Source: Platycnemis pennipes
Lineage: Eukaryota; Arthropoda; Insecta; Odonata; Platycnemididae
NCBI GenBank assembly: GCA_933228895.1
Contig: OW121846.1
Location: 77,636,064 to 77,700,063 of the forward strand
DNA length: 64,000 nucleotides
Direction: 5' to 3'
Below, piece after piece: positions 30,753-42,433 of this stretch. Below the pieces are notes generated by a model. It did not search any database, had not been told where the DNA came from, and saw only the letters and a program-made list of their open reading frames with translations. The first letter of the stretch is position 1; each line of letters begins with the position of its first letter. A program made the translations under genes and the position numbers.

Positions 30753-30774
30753 TTTCCATGAAGTACCTTAGTTG

Positions 30775-30858
30775 CATGTCAATAGTGCATGTTTGGTGAT
30801 ATTCACCCCCTGCCACACACCTTCATGGTGGCTTTTAGGGTATAATGTAGATGTAGAA
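30775..30858 (+). mobile_element. LINE-B-type tip
   Basis: Sense tip with a short piece of UTR (ttgcatgtcaatagtgcatg), hairpin CACC-ttcat-GGTG and tail aatgtagatgtag; loop sequence is LINE-A-like while the UTR is LINE-B-like. Confidence 0.8.
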
Positions 30859-31567
30859 AGTGTTTCACTCCTCCAAACGTGCTTCGACCCTGTTCGTAGC
30901 GGAAACCCCCAACACTTGGAATGTTTACCCCGACGCAGGGTTGTGTTGGGGCCAAGTCATCCCCCCCGAAGCTTGTTATCCCACCCACATCCACTTGGCC
31001 CGCCTGCCAACCAGTCTAGACCCCCGCAGGATGATCGTTGCCTTGACTGAGGCCCCGAGGGCCCTCATCATGATCACGTGAGCGGGTCGGGGGTGTAAGG
31101 GGCGAGTGCTTTTGGGGGAGAGGGCATTGTGAGGAGTTTTTTGCGTCGGGGAAATTTAGGGGTGCAGATGTGAACGGTGTGGCGGGCATAAGTAATGGAT
31201 AGAGGGGAGCCTGCGGGAATAACGAGCTCGCTCGTAAATTTTTTGCTTCTGCCGCAACCGATGGGTTCAGGAAATCCTAAAGAACAGCATTTTCCGCCCT
31301 TCTCCCCCTTTCCCAGAGCGCCCGAAAGATGGGCCGCTCAGCATCGAAGCTCTTAACAGATTCCCAAAGAAAAGGCAGAGCTCGAATTATGACTGTGCCG
31401 AGTGTTGGATCCAATCACCGAAAGTACAGGACTCCCACTCAAAGGGACCGGTTTTGAATCCCGGCGGCAGCAGATATTTTTATGCAGTAAATTAACCCCT
31501 ATGTTCCAATTGGCCCATGGTGCTTTGTGAAGAGAACATCGAGTTCAGTACTCCGCCACACTGTGGT
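30859..31567. other. GC-rich intergenic block, weak tRNA-like segment
   Basis: Markedly more GC than its surroundings. Plus-strand open frame 30860-31081 has no recognised domain. At 31438-31465 gaccggttttgaatcccggc resembles a B box and may belong to a decayed SINE. No gene can be supported. Confidence 0.4.
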
Positions 31568-31830
31568 CGGTTGAAATTTAAACTTAATCTCTTAAATAAA
31601 TTCCAAGATCATATTTTCAGTGATGACGCTAAAAATATTTTGCATTAAAAAAAAATATATCATAGGTAGCTGCATGTTGGTATAAGGACTTAAAGGTTAC
31701 CCAACTAAGAGCATCTTTTTGCATGCTTGCTTATCTAATAGTCGAGATGAAAATATTTCAGTAACAGTAGTTAATTGCCGAAGTCTTAAAAACAAGATAC
31801 CTGAGTTCCATCACCTTATTCATACTACTA
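31568..31830 (+). mobile_element. LINE-A scraps including an endonuclease start
   Basis: 31568-31733 is sense LINE-A C-terminal and UTR sequence with a large internal deletion. 31734-31830 reads ISVTVVNCRSLKNKIPEFHH, the beginning of the LINE-A endonuclease, homologous to LINE-B ISVIVVNCRSIRNKVAEFHH. It is one of only two endonuclease pieces of LINE-A here. Confidence 0.8.
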
Positions 31831-32515
31831 TATCTATCTACATAATACCCTGCAAGCCACCATAAAGGTGTGTGGCAGGAGGTTAACTCTCACCAAACAT
31901 GCACTACATATCATGCATAAAAAAGGATCAGTACTTTTATAGGTACTGTTCAAAACTACGCTATTTAAAAAAAGATAAAAATAGCAAAACATACATGCAA
32001 AAACATGCCGTTAGTTGGGTTAGTTATAAGTCCTTATACCAACATGCAGCTACCAATGTTATCCATTGCTACCCTCGTACTGGATATATTTACCGTTATT
32101 CATATCCCTAATAGTACGAGGAAAAAAGGACATTTTGAATCTGTCAGTTCGGCAATCTATTTCTCTAATTTTATGATTATGGTCCAGTGTACCATAGTAA
32201 GTTGGGGTCCGCAAAATATTTTTAACATCATCACTGAAAATATGGTTTTGGAATTTGTGTAAGAGATTAAGTTAAAATTTCAACCTGCGATCTGACAATG
32301 ATTCCCATTTCAATTCATTTAATAGACTGGTTACGCTAATATAATTATCGTATCGTCCCTTTACAAATCTTGCCGATCTTCGCGGCGCACGTTCAAGTTC
32401 ATTACTTAGACCGATTTCGTAGGGATCCCATACACTGGCAGCATATTCCAAATGAGGTCTAACAAGGGAAAAGTAGCTGATTTCTCGTACATGATCGTCA
32501 CATTTACCCGAAGCT
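31831..32515 (-). pseudogene. LINE-A 3' part, cagtacttttataggtactg subfamily
   Basis: Antisense LINE-A from tail to the KCDDHVREISYFSLVRPHLE region. Same subfamily as the copies at 2158, 40211, 47187 and 52217. One or two indels break the frame around 32260-32280. Confidence 0.85.
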
Positions 32516-32694
32516 TGTAGTTCTTATATGAAGTAATGTAGTAAGTAATGTAGTTCTTTTATGAATAGTAGAATTTAGATTAGCATATCATTACTAATCC
32601 TTTTTTATGCATGCTATGTAGTGCATGCTTAGCGAGAATTCCTCCCCTGCCACACACCTTAATGGTGGTTTGCGTTGTATTCTGTTGAAGTACA
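32516..32694 (+). mobile_element. Decayed LINE-A 3' UTR
   Basis: Sense UTR with recognisable ccttttttatgcatgc, hairpin (cacaccttaatggtggtttgc) and an altered tail. Directly followed by an antisense LINE-A tail. Confidence 0.75.
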
Positions 32695-32695
32695 T

Positions 32696-33823
32696 CTACA
32701 TCTACATAATACCCGGCAAGCCACCACAAAGGTGTGTGGCAGGGGGTGATTTCTCACCAAACATGCACTACATATCATGCATAAAAAAGGAATAGTATTA
32801 ATATACTAGTCAGAACTTCACTATTAAAAAAAATTAAAAATAGCCAAGCTATCATGCAAAAACACTCTGTTAGCAGGGTTAGGTTTAAGTACTCATATCA
32901 AAATTCAGCTACCAATGCTATCCATTGCAGGAAAAAGGACATTTTGAATCCATCAGTTCGGCAATTAATTTCTCTAATTTAATGATTATGGTCCAGTCTG
33001 CCAAAGTAAGTTGGGGTTTGCAAAATATTTTTAACATTATCACTGAATATATTGTCCTGGAATTTATTTAAGAGGTAAAGTCTAAATTTCAACATGCGTG
33101 CTGACAATGATTCCCATTTAAATTCATTTAATAGACTGGTTACGCTAATATAATTATCGTATCGTCCCTTTACAAATCTTGCCGATCTTCACTGCGCACT
33201 TTCAAGTTCGTTATTTAGACCGATTTCGTAGGGATCCCATACACTGGCAGCATAATCCAAATGAGGTCTAACAATGGAAAAGTAGCTGATTTCTCGTAAA
33301 TGATCGTCACATTTACCCAATACCTTTTTGATTAATCCCAGTTTACGATTAGCTTGACTTATTATTTCACGTATGTGTTTACCCCAGGAAAGATCATGTG
33401 TCATTTTTAATTCAAAGTATTTAATGGATTCCACGTTTGTTAATACATTAATACTGATTGTGTATGTGCTAGGAGGAGAACTATTCTTTTTTTAAATTCA
33501 TTACTACACATTTTTTAAAATTTAATTCTAACGGCCATGTATGACACCATTTTTTAATTGCTTGTAAGTCATCATTCAAATATTCTTTATCATTTGGGCT
33601 TAGAATTTCCCTGTACACAACTGCGTCATCGGAAAATAGACGAAGCTTACTTTTGACTTACTACCACCTTATTGATATCATTAATGTACAGAAGGAACAG
33701 GAGTGGACCTGTCACACTACCTTATGGGACACCCGAAGTGACTTCAATTGCCGGTGAGCTAACGCCGTCCAAAACAACCCTTTGAACCCGATCATGTAGA
33801 AAATCACTTATGCATGATATCAT
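32696..33823 (-). pseudogene. LINE-A 1.1-kb copy
   Basis: Antisense LINE-A from (CATCTA)n tail back to the RT palm (SGVPQGSV..; ISxFLHDRVQRVVLDGVSSP). Minus-strand piece 33189-33434 reads SIKYFELKMTHDLSWGKHIR, KLGLIKKVLGKCDD and ASVWDPYEIGLNNELE. An insertion beside the FADD region and several indels disrupt it. Confidence 0.85.
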
Positions 33824-34092
33824 GAATATAAGTAGATGTATTTTGGCTGCAAAGAATTTCTTGCATGGTATTATGTATATGTAAATGTACATTGATTCAC
33901 TCGTGTTGGACATATTTACCGCTATTCATATCCCTAATTGTACGAGGAAAAAAGTACATTTTGAATCTGTCAGTTCGGCAATCAATTTCTCTAATTTTTT
34001 GATTATAGTCCAGTCTACCATGGTAAGTTTGGGTTCACAAAATATTTCTAAGTCATCAGGGAAAATATTATCTTGGAATTTATTTAAGAGAG
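33824..34092. mobile_element. Decayed tip (plus) and LINE-A C-terminal piece (minus)
   Basis: 33824-33888 is a degraded sense tip (ttgcatggtattatgtatatg). 33889-34092 is antisense LINE-A C-terminal coding sequence without tail. Confidence 0.7.
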
Positions 34093-34255
34093 ATCGCAAT
34101 CAGCGATCGCAAAAAAATAAATGGTGGAGACCTCTACCTTTGGCCGGAGCTCCCACACGATTCTCTCTAGCTCGGTGATACGGGCCCTTAGAGCCGCGCA
34201 TTTACCTGCGTCATTGATCATCGCGATATGAGACGGATTCAAAGCCATCCTAACC
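34093..34255 (-). other. GC-rich open segment with coiled-coil pattern
   Basis: On the minus strand one frame is open throughout and reads ALNPSHIAMINDAGKCAALR followed by ARITELERIVWELRPKVEV, with leucine-type heptads. It lies between LINE fragments and is richer in GC than they are. Short coiled coils are common in ORF1/gag-like proteins, so it might be a retroelement ORF1 scrap; an exon remnant is equally possible. Not recognised. Confidence 0.35.
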
Positions 34256-34727
34256 AATCTTTTTCGGTGTTACGATCGGTTGAGTATTTTTACAGAATTA
34301 ATTCAAGAATTAGGTTGGGAATCATTATCAGAGCGTAGGTTAAGATACAGATTAAATCTATTAGAGAAATTTCAATTGGATAGCTTTTCTGAAGATGTTA
34401 GGCACATATTAAAAACACCAGCGTATTCGACCAGATAAATAGATTAGAGAGATAGACTTTCGTACTGATAGATTCAAAATGGCATTTTCCTGTACTTTAA
34501 GAGAACAGAATGGGCAGCATAGGAAAGGGATAGGTAGGGGAATTATTTTAGTGTAGTCTGTAGTGCATGATGCATGTATTAATCCCTTAAATACTATAGA
34601 TACTAACAATCTAGTTGCATGAGACCCTATAGTTGCTTGTTTGCATGTCGGTATTGCATCTTTGGTGATATTTACCCCCCTGCCACACACCCTCGATGGT
34701 TTGAAGTGTATCGTGTAGATTTAGATG
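34256..34727 (+). pseudogene. LINE-B C-terminus and 3' end
   Basis: Sense LINE-B from the CYDRLSSVSEL equivalent through FFPRT, UTR and hairpin to gtgtagatttagatgtag. Deletions (for example in the ARFDQINK block) break the frame. Confidence 0.84.
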
Positions 34728-34864
34728 TAGATGAACCTCGCTTTATACCGACTAAGCTATCAAGAAACTTTATACAATTTACAACCACTAAGCTATGCAT
34801 GAACTACGTTTTAAGCAGAACTGATCGACAAAGATGACAAAACTCATATAGGTATATTAATTAT

Positions 34865-34979
34865 ATAGCTATATTAATACTATTCCTTTTTAATGCATGA
34901 TATGTAGTGCATGTTTGGTGAGAAATCCCCCCCTGCCACACACCCTCGTGGTGGCTTGCAGGGTATTATGTAGATGTAG
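34865..34979 (+). mobile_element. LINE-A 115-bp 3' insertion with 9-bp TSD
   Basis: Only the last UTR block, both hairpins (GGTGA-gaaa-TCCCC damaged; CACC-ctcgt-GGTG intact) and gtagatgtaga. Direct repeats ATTAATTAT at 34856-34864 and 34980-34988. Inserted in otherwise unrecognised DNA. Confidence 0.85.
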
Positions 34980-34988
34980 ATTAATTAT

Positions 34989-36118
34989 TACCACGCAGAC
35001 AATCAACAACCCTAACGATGTAACAGGAACGGTAACAGTCATAGGAAAAGAAGGGTAGCTGATATCAGGTGTGGTTGACGTAAGTTATGTAAGGTAGAAT
35101 GAGAAGAAGCAGCTATATATACACTACCGTTTAAATATTAATGTATTACTTAAACTTACGTATATACTTACAAGCTTAAAGTACTTAATTATAAGAACAA
35201 CCACGAAAATAAAGTACTGATTATAAATGCAGCAGACGAATTACGGACTTTAAATACATTGAACGCGATAAAGACGAAGAAAATGATTAATAAAATAAGC
35301 TGTATAGGAATCTATACTGAGACAGAAACTACAGAATAATGAGAAGTACGCTAAAGGAAACATCTTATTATAAATGTAACAAACAAGTAACAATCTATAA
35401 ATGTGTTCGATAACAATATATACAAAGAGGAAACCCAATTAAAGAAAATAGCTCTAAGGAAGGAATGTATAAGTAAACTCACTATCAATAAATTTGCAGG
35501 AGGAAAATAAACTATACAATTTAAAGTACTGCGCCGGCTGTTAAACTTTTGTTTAGCTTCTCAATCAGAAACGAGTATATGTTACTATATTAAATACATG
35601 GATTTAACTTACGTAAATCATTTACAGGCATATAAGACTAGTTAGATAAAACGTAGTACATGAATAAAATACTAGTTAATTTATAAGTAATAGTGTAACG
35701 AACAAGTAACGATCTCTAATTACGTCAAGAGGTGAGCCGATATCTAAAATGAATAAGTAAATTAGAACGAAAGAGTGAAAACTTCTACGACTTATCTAAA
35801 AGAAAGAAGGAATACGTAAATTTAGTTCTACTCAACACTATCAGCTACTACTCTCGAGCTAAAGACTGGCCACACACAGGAGACCAGCCAAGACATCAAA
35901 CACCAGAGCGGGACACAAGCACACTAACACCACACCACAAACTCACACAAAAAATACGCTAACGTCTATTACAATAACCGGACACCATTTAACACTAAAT
36001 TAAATAATATGGTGATTACTTCTAATCGCTACAATTTCACCTAAGCACTAGGCAGTATTCTGTGTGAAGGAGAGGACGGCGGGATAGCAGCAGCAGACAG
36101 GTTTCAGGACGTCTATCC
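34989..36118. other. Intergenic, AT-rich, nothing recognised
   Basis: Over 1.1 kb of AT-rich sequence with only short random open frames; no LINE, tRNA or hairpin module found by eye. Confidence 0.5.
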
Positions 36119-36628
36119 TCATCTACATCTACATAATACCCTGCAAGCCAACATAAAGATGAGTGGCAGGGAGTAATTCTCACCAAACATGCACTACATA
36201 TCATGCATAAAAAAGGATTAGTTTTAATATACTAGACTAAACTTCACTATTTAAAAAAAGATGAAAATAGCAAAGTAAGCATGCAAAAACATGCTGTTAG
36301 TTGGGTTACCTATTAGTCTTTATACCAACATGCAGCTACCTATGCTAAACAATGATTCACTCGTATTTGACGTATTTACCGCTATTAATATCCCTAATTG
36401 TATGAGGGAAAAGGACATTTAGAATCTGTCAGTTTGGAAATCAATTTCTCTAATTTTATGATTATGGTCCAGTTTGCCATAATAAGTTGAGGTTCGCAAA
36501 ATATTTTTAACATCATCACTGAAAATATTGTCTTGGAATTTATTTAAGAGATAAAGTCTCAATTTCAACCTGCGATCGGACAATGATTCCCATTTTAATT
36601 CATTTATTAGACTGGTTACGCTAATATA
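36119..36628 (-). mobile_element. LINE-A 510-bp 3' part
   Basis: Antisense LINE-A from tail to ISVTSLINELKWESLSDRRL (minus strand). 5'-truncated at nearly the same element position as the 13303 and 19041 copies. Frame 36419-36637 is open, then stops early. A 5-nt repeat ctcat at both edges is too short to call a TSD. Confidence 0.85.
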
Positions 36629-38391
36629 GGCTCTCATAGCGATCCAGGTAGAAAAGTACGCTATTTCCGCCTCTCGTCCATTGTTTTAGATTTTTGAGAC
36701 TGCAGTACGTAAATGATGTATTAAAACTTCGTTTACTGCAGTGACTTCGTAATTTACCCCATGCATACATGTGCATGATGAGTTCATTATTAATTGACGT
36801 ATTTCACTGTTAAGTGTGAGATGGAAGAAAGGCTACTTTAGTATCCATCTCTCCCGAAAAACTATTTTTGATTTGAGAAATGATCATCGGCATTATCATG
36901 ATAATTTCAAAATACGTAGCTCATTGTGATCGCATAGTAATACGTTAAAATATATCGCATCGCCAATAAATATTTCATACGAATGAGGTTGAGGAGTCAC
37001 CTAATCAACCCGTGTGAATCGATGACTAAAATATTCTATATCTGTGTATATAGCACTTGTGACGAGTCCAAATAGGTTGTAGTTTATGTAAATTAAGCAG
37101 CAGTTGGCGGCGCGCCTTTTTATGTGCTTAGCTTTAAGTAGAAAATGATTAACTGGTACAACTGTACGATTTGATTCTGATTTTTAGTGCTTTTAATGTC
37201 GATTTACTGAGCTATTGTATGGCATTTGTGTTCTTCGGACGTTCTTTTGACATTTCGGCTGACAAAATCATCTGGAGAGCATTAGGTACTCTAGGAAAAC
37301 CACTGCATTTTCTTATTCTCCAGTAGTGCACACAAAGTGAATTCTATGAACTTTATTTCCAAAAAATCCAAAATTGGATTCTATTATATTTATTTCCTTC
37401 CGTAAAGATATATTGCGAGTACATCTGTCAGGTGCTCATTCAAAGGAAAGGCTGAACCCATGTTTCGTAATACGTCGTTCGTCATTCATGTTGCAGGTTG
37501 TTTCCTGCTTGACGTTGGAGGGTCCGCAGCATTTCCGCACCCAGCTTTCACCACACTTGAATATTCTGCCGACGTGAAAATAAGATACCGTTGAAACTTC
37601 GTCTATTACCTGGCGAGCGGTCACCAAGTTGTGAGTCAAATTTGGCCGAATGCCGAAGCAATCGATCCAAATATCTCGATCCTCTCTTTCTCGTTAGTAT
37701 CATTCATCACCGAGAACTTAAACATACTTAGAAATTGTAATTTATTGATATTGTAGCAGTACGTGTTGAGCGAAAATGAGAGTTTAGGTCCTGTCTTTCG
37801 CATCCAACCGCCTCTCAATTGGACTAGATGGCCGAAAGCCGCGTAAATGTGACAAAAATGGATTCCATTTCACACGATTACGATAGAACGTTAGGTCATA
37901 GGAGCGACAACCAAATCCTACTTTACGGACATTGGCTCCGAATATTTTGGATATCCCAATTCCGGTAACCGGAGAGTTGAATGGCCGGACTTCCGTATCC
38001 CAATGAATTCGGGTCTGTTTACAACTGCATTTGCCACTCGGTTACGACGAGAAAGGAAGGGATCCGGAAATGGGAAGTGTTTTTCTCTCTCTGCCAATGC
38101 CTCTGTCTCTCCCTTTCTCTCTCTACGATACTGCGAAGAGAATCAAGTATTTTGAACAATACATGTCCCCTCTGCAGTTTCTGTCGGCACTCCTTCGTTA
38201 ATTGGCCATTGATCAGTTACCCTCTAGCTGGTATGAAGATTGAATAAATGCGAGGTATTGAAATTTTAGGAAAATAGTGGTTCCCGGTTTTAGAGAATAA
38301 GAGTGAAAGGGGAGAGAGCTTCCTTCCTCGAAGTCTCCTCGCCATATTTTCCCGATGTCCGCTTCACAGATGCTAACGTTCTGGTGTGGAT
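36629..38391. other. Intergenic, single-copy-looking
   Basis: No LINE sequence and no recognisable gene. A CT-rich run occurs at 38085-38130. Short frames at 37374-37639 on both strands lack domains. Confidence 0.5.
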
Positions 38392-38448
38392 GCACCACCT
38401 GCCACACACCCTCAAGGTGGCTTGCAGTGTATCGTAGATATAGATATA
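38392..38448 (+). mobile_element. Tip-only element in single-copy DNA
   Basis: About 57 bp: ccacctgccacacaccctca, aggtggcttgcagtg and a cgtagatatagatat tail. It begins at the foot of the terminal hairpin, like the copies at 12328 and 17925. No clear target duplication. Confidence 0.75.
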
Positions 38449-39204
38449 ACGTCTCCAGTGTAGCAACATTTATATTTAACTTCAATTTACTTAAGTTCGG
38501 TTAACTGTGACTGTTGTTTCTATGCAATTTACGTGGTCTTTCAATTAAAATCCAGTGCTTGCGACACATCGATGAACGTTTTAAATTTATATTCAGTCAT
38601 ATTATTACTACACATTTTATATTCCTCATTTATAGATTCCATTCATGTACGTTTGGATGCAGTCACTAGAAATTACTCCGTTATCTTTATTTTTGCAATT
38701 TATTTGGAAATTAAAGTATCGCCTGGAAAAGTGTAATTTTTATTAAACTCAATCAATATTTAAGGGATACTAATAAGCCAATAAAGCATCCTTGACGGTT
38801 TTTCAATACTCCCAAGAAACAATTAGAGTCGCCGTTTATTTTATTTTCCAACGAGGATAATTTAATGAGTCCGGTATAATATTTTATCATCTAATCCCAG
38901 CAATATAAGATTATCTGTCACTTTGGCAGCAGTAGTTAAACGAAATCTTTCTTATAGTCACAAAGATAATCTTGACTCCTCCCTTCTACGATTTCGAAAT
39001 GCCACGCCTGAGATAGCTCCACTGTGTTTCACATGACCTGTTTTCGCTAAACGCATGATGGCACCAAATTTCATTCGCCGTAGACCGCCGCTAAGTAAAG
39101 ATGCATTTTTATAGTATAGCACACGATACTGGTTATGGCGTTATATTGGACACTAATTGCCTCTTATGGTGGGCGAGGAAAATCACAATTTAAATACATC
39201 TATA
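38449..39204. other. Intergenic, nothing recognised
   Basis: AT-rich DNA without supported features. Confidence 0.45.
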
Positions 39205-39635
39205 TAAGGAATGATAAATTAACAAATTTGGAATCCATTATATATCATGGAAGAAGACTTACGCATGATCTTTCTTAGGGTAAATACATACGTGAAATAA
39301 TGGCTCAAGCTAAACTGAGATTCATCAAAAGAGTACTGGATAAATGTGACGATCGAAAAATTAGATATTTTCCCTTGTTAGAACCCATTTCGAATACGCT
39401 GCCTGCATATGGAATCCTTACGAAATATACTTAAATGACGAACTGTAACGGATTCTGTAAATATCGGCAAGATTAGTAAAGGTACCGTTGAGAATTATAT
39501 TACCATAACCAGTCTATTACATGTAACTAAAATGGTCATCTTTATCGGACCGTAGGTTGAAATTGAGACTTAATCTCTTAACAAAAATCCAAGACAATAT
39601 TTTCACTGATGACGTTAAAAATATTTTAGTTGTTT
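39205..39635 (+). pseudogene. Very old LINE-A thumb/C-terminal copy
   Basis: Sense LINE-A starting in the linker after the FADD region (attaacaaatttggaatcca) to NIFTDDVKNIL. Many more substitutions and stops than neighbouring copies, so it is among the oldest insertions here. Confidence 0.78.
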
Positions 39636-39727
39636 CCCCCTAAGATTTGGTTTGATAATAAGGGATTCATTAACTAGAAGAATGTGCCACAGAAAAACTT
39701 AAGGGCCACAATGGCGATGAATATGCA

Positions 39728-40210
39728 ACTTGAACGTGTGCAGCGAAGATCGGCAAGATTTATAAAGGGACGATACGATAATTATATTAGCGTAACCAGT
39801 CTAATAAATGAATTAAAATGGGAATCATTGTCAGATCGCAGGTTGAAATTTAGACTTGATCTCTTAAATAAATTCCAAGACAATATTTTCAGTGATGATG
39901 TTAAAAATATTTTGCGAACTCCAACTTATTATGGCAGACTGGACCATAATCATAAAATAAGAGAAATTGATTTCCGAACTGACAGATTCAAAATGTCCTT
40001 TTTCCCTCGTACAATAAGATATACGAATAACGGTAAATATGTCCAATCGGAGAGTAGCAATGTTTAGCATTGGTAGCTGAACGTTGGTATGAGTACTTGA
40101 AACTAACCTTACTAACAGAATGTTTTTGTGCATGCAAAATTGCTTTGCAATCTTTTTTAAATAGTGAAATTCTGACTAGTATATTAATACTATTCCTTTT
40201 TTATGCATGT
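39728..40210 (+). pseudogene. LINE-A C-terminus and UTR
   Basis: Sense LINE-A from ELERVQRRSARF to the UTR; the C-terminal frame (39684-40067 window) is open and reads KGRYDNYISVTSLINELKWE, RTPTYYGRLDHNHKIREIDF and FPRTIRYTNNGKYVQ. UTR contains a short duplication gcatgcaaaattgc and is cut before the hairpin, where an antisense copy starts. Confidence 0.86.
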
Positions 40211-40697
40211 CATGTACATCTATATCTACATAATACCCTGCAAGCCACCATAAAACGGTGTGGCAGGGGGTGAACTCTTACCAAACATGCACTACATATC
40301 ATGCATAAAAAAGGATTAGTAAATGTATAGGCACTGTTCAAAACTACGCTATTTAAAAAAGATAAAAATAGCAAAACATACATGCAAAAACATGCCGTTA
40401 GTTGGATTATCTATAAGTCCTTATACCAACATGCAGCTACCAATGTTATCCATTGCTACACTCGTACTGGATATATTTACCGCTTTCATATTCCTAATAG
40501 TACGAGGAAAAAAGGACATTTTGAATCTGTCAGTTCGGCAATCAATTTCTCTAATTTTGTGATTATGGTCCCGTCTACCATAGTAAGTTGGGGTCCGCAA
40601 TATATTTTTAACATCATCACTGAAAATATGGTCTTGGAATTTGTTTAAGAGATTTAGTCTAAATTTCAACCTGCGATCTGACAATGATTCCCAATTT
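40211..40697 (-). mobile_element. LINE-A 3' end
   Basis: Antisense, tail to NWESLSDRRLKF (minus strand 40421-40729). A small change in the hairpin (ccaccataaaacggtgtgg). Forms a tail-to-tail pair with the preceding sense copy. Confidence 0.84.
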
Positions 40698-40781
40698 AAA
40701 AATATAATGCATGTTTGGTGGGAAATCACCCCCTGCCACGCACCTTTGTGGTGGCTTGCAGGGTTTTATGCAGATGTAGAG
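40698..40781 (+). mobile_element. LINE-A tip
   Basis: Short sense 3' end: aatgcatgtttggtggg, hairpin CACC-tttgt-GGTG and a tatgcagatgtag tail. Confidence 0.8.
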
Positions 40782-41500
40782 TTCAATTATAAACTTGGTG
40801 GTCCGTGGAGATTGATTGAACGACGAAGGCTCTCGCGATCCCCCAGTAACAAGACTTCGCTTCTCAGAGGAAGAAGCAGGAAATACATTTTGCCGGGGTG
40901 GGCCCGCGGCAGTGCGGACGCCGCGGCCTCAGCGAGGGAAGGGGCCCAATGAGGGGTGGGGGAGACGTTGGTTGACGGGGGCCCAGGGGGGGAGGGGGTT
41001 GGCTGGCAAACGTGTTCCCTCGACCTCGCTGCACGGGCGGAAGACGTGTCTAGGCTCGAGTCTTGATGGAGAGGGGTGTGCGGGGGATATCGGGGGTGGG
41101 GGTTGACGTCGGCGAGGCAGGGGAAGGGGAGGAAAACAGGATGCATCCTCTCGATTCCGAGAACCCGGGACTCCTGGGCCCGCAGAATCCCGGGATAGCG
41201 GGAATCCCTCAGGTGGATGAAATCCGCATGCAAAAGGCCCAGATTGTAGCCACGGTGATGTCAGAATGGCTCCGCCCACAACGAGGAAGGAGGGGGAAAA
41301 ATGGTCTCTCGCTTTACACTTCATCTTAGACTTCCCACACCACCGTTCAGGTGGCTAACTAGGTACTCGCCCGATGCCGATGTATTCTTATCGAGATTAA
41401 TTTTCCTGGTTCAAGTACGGATGTTAAACGCGAATAAATTAGCCACCAGCAATTCTAATATTATATAACATGGGGATTTATATAACATAAGGATATATAA
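40782..41500. other. GC- and CpG-rich block
   Basis: About 40820-41330 is strongly GC-rich with many CpG steps. Because stops are rare in such sequence, long open frames appear on both strands (for example 40787-41233 minus, 40816-41106 plus), proline/arginine rich and without a domain. Could be a CpG island or a fragment of an unknown repeat; no gene is supported. 41341-41500 is unremarkable AT-rich DNA. Confidence 0.45.
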
Positions 41501-42433
41501 CATGATCTTTCTTGGGGTAAACACATACGTGAAATAATGGGTCAAGCGAATCGTAAACTGGGATTCATCAAAAGATACTGTGTAAATGCGACGATCATGT
41601 GCGAGAAATCAGCTACTTTTCCCTTGTTAGACCTCATTTGGAATACGCCGCCAGTCTGAGGTCCCTACGAAATAGGCCTAAATAATGAACTTGAACGTGT
41701 GCAGCGAGGATCGGTAAGATTTGTAAAGGGACGGTACGATAACTATAGTAGCGTATCTATTCTATTAAATGAATTAAAATGAGAATCATTCTCAGATCGT
41801 ATGTTTAACTTTAGACCTAATCTCTTAAATATATTCCAAGATAATATTTTCAGAGATGACGTTAAAAATATTTTACGAACCCCAACTTACTATGGTGGAC
41901 TGGACCACAATCACAAAATTAGATAAATTGATTGCCGAACAGACCGATTCAAAATGTCTTTTTTTCCTCGTGCAATTAGGGATAGGAATAGCGGTAAATA
42001 TGTCCAATACGAGTGTTACAATGGATATCATTGGTAGCTGCATACTGGTATAAGGACTTGACCGTAGGGTCCCGGGTTCAAATCCCGGGCAAGAGCCTTT
42101 CTTGACAACCCCATCTAAAATTCTCGCGATTTGATTTTCTGTGTGTTAGAACTTTGTAGGTAATCGCATATGGCCCCTGTGAAAGAACTGCCCCTCCCTA
42201 CCCTGAATGTGTGAATTTCACACGCCATTGGCTTAGTACGGGGTGAACTCTACGCTCACCTATCAAAGACCAACCTACGGGTTGAATCACTGAGTGAGTG
42301 AGTGAGGCTAGCATATTGGTACTAGGTAATCCTTTTTGTACTAAATATGTTTTGCAGGATTGGTGAGAATTCACCCCTTGCCACACACCTTTATGGTAGC
42401 TTACAGGGTATTATTTATATAGATGTAGATGTA
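41501..42433 (+). pseudogene. LINE-A 3' half split by a SINE-like insertion
   Basis: 41501-42058 is sense LINE-A from LSWGKHIREIMGQANRKLGF to the start of the UTR, frame broken by indels. 42307-42433 resumes in the UTR and ends with hairpin and gtagatgtagata tail. The UTR part between the two is missing, so the insertion at 42060-42306 was accompanied by a deletion. Confidence 0.82.
42060..42306 (+). mobile_element. tRNA-derived SINE-like element
   Basis: Head contains a perfect T-arm CCCGGG-TTCAAAT-CCCGGG (Pol III B box) at 42078-42096. The body contains gtgaatttcacacgccattg near 42210, and the end is a (TGAG)n run, gagtgagtgagtgag. The body sequence recurs at 57424, the same distance (about 130 nt) after a B box, so these are two members of one family. 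The 5' part of the tRNA-like head is missing. Confidence 0.65.

Noticed and set aside
34989..36118. LTR retrotransposon or viral insertion
   Set aside because: No direct repeats, primer-binding site, protease, integrase or viral motif could be seen here or elsewhere in the window.
40787..41324. Overlapping proline- and arginine-rich frames on both strands
   Set aside because: High GC content removes stop codons; no domain, start context or splice signal supports a gene.
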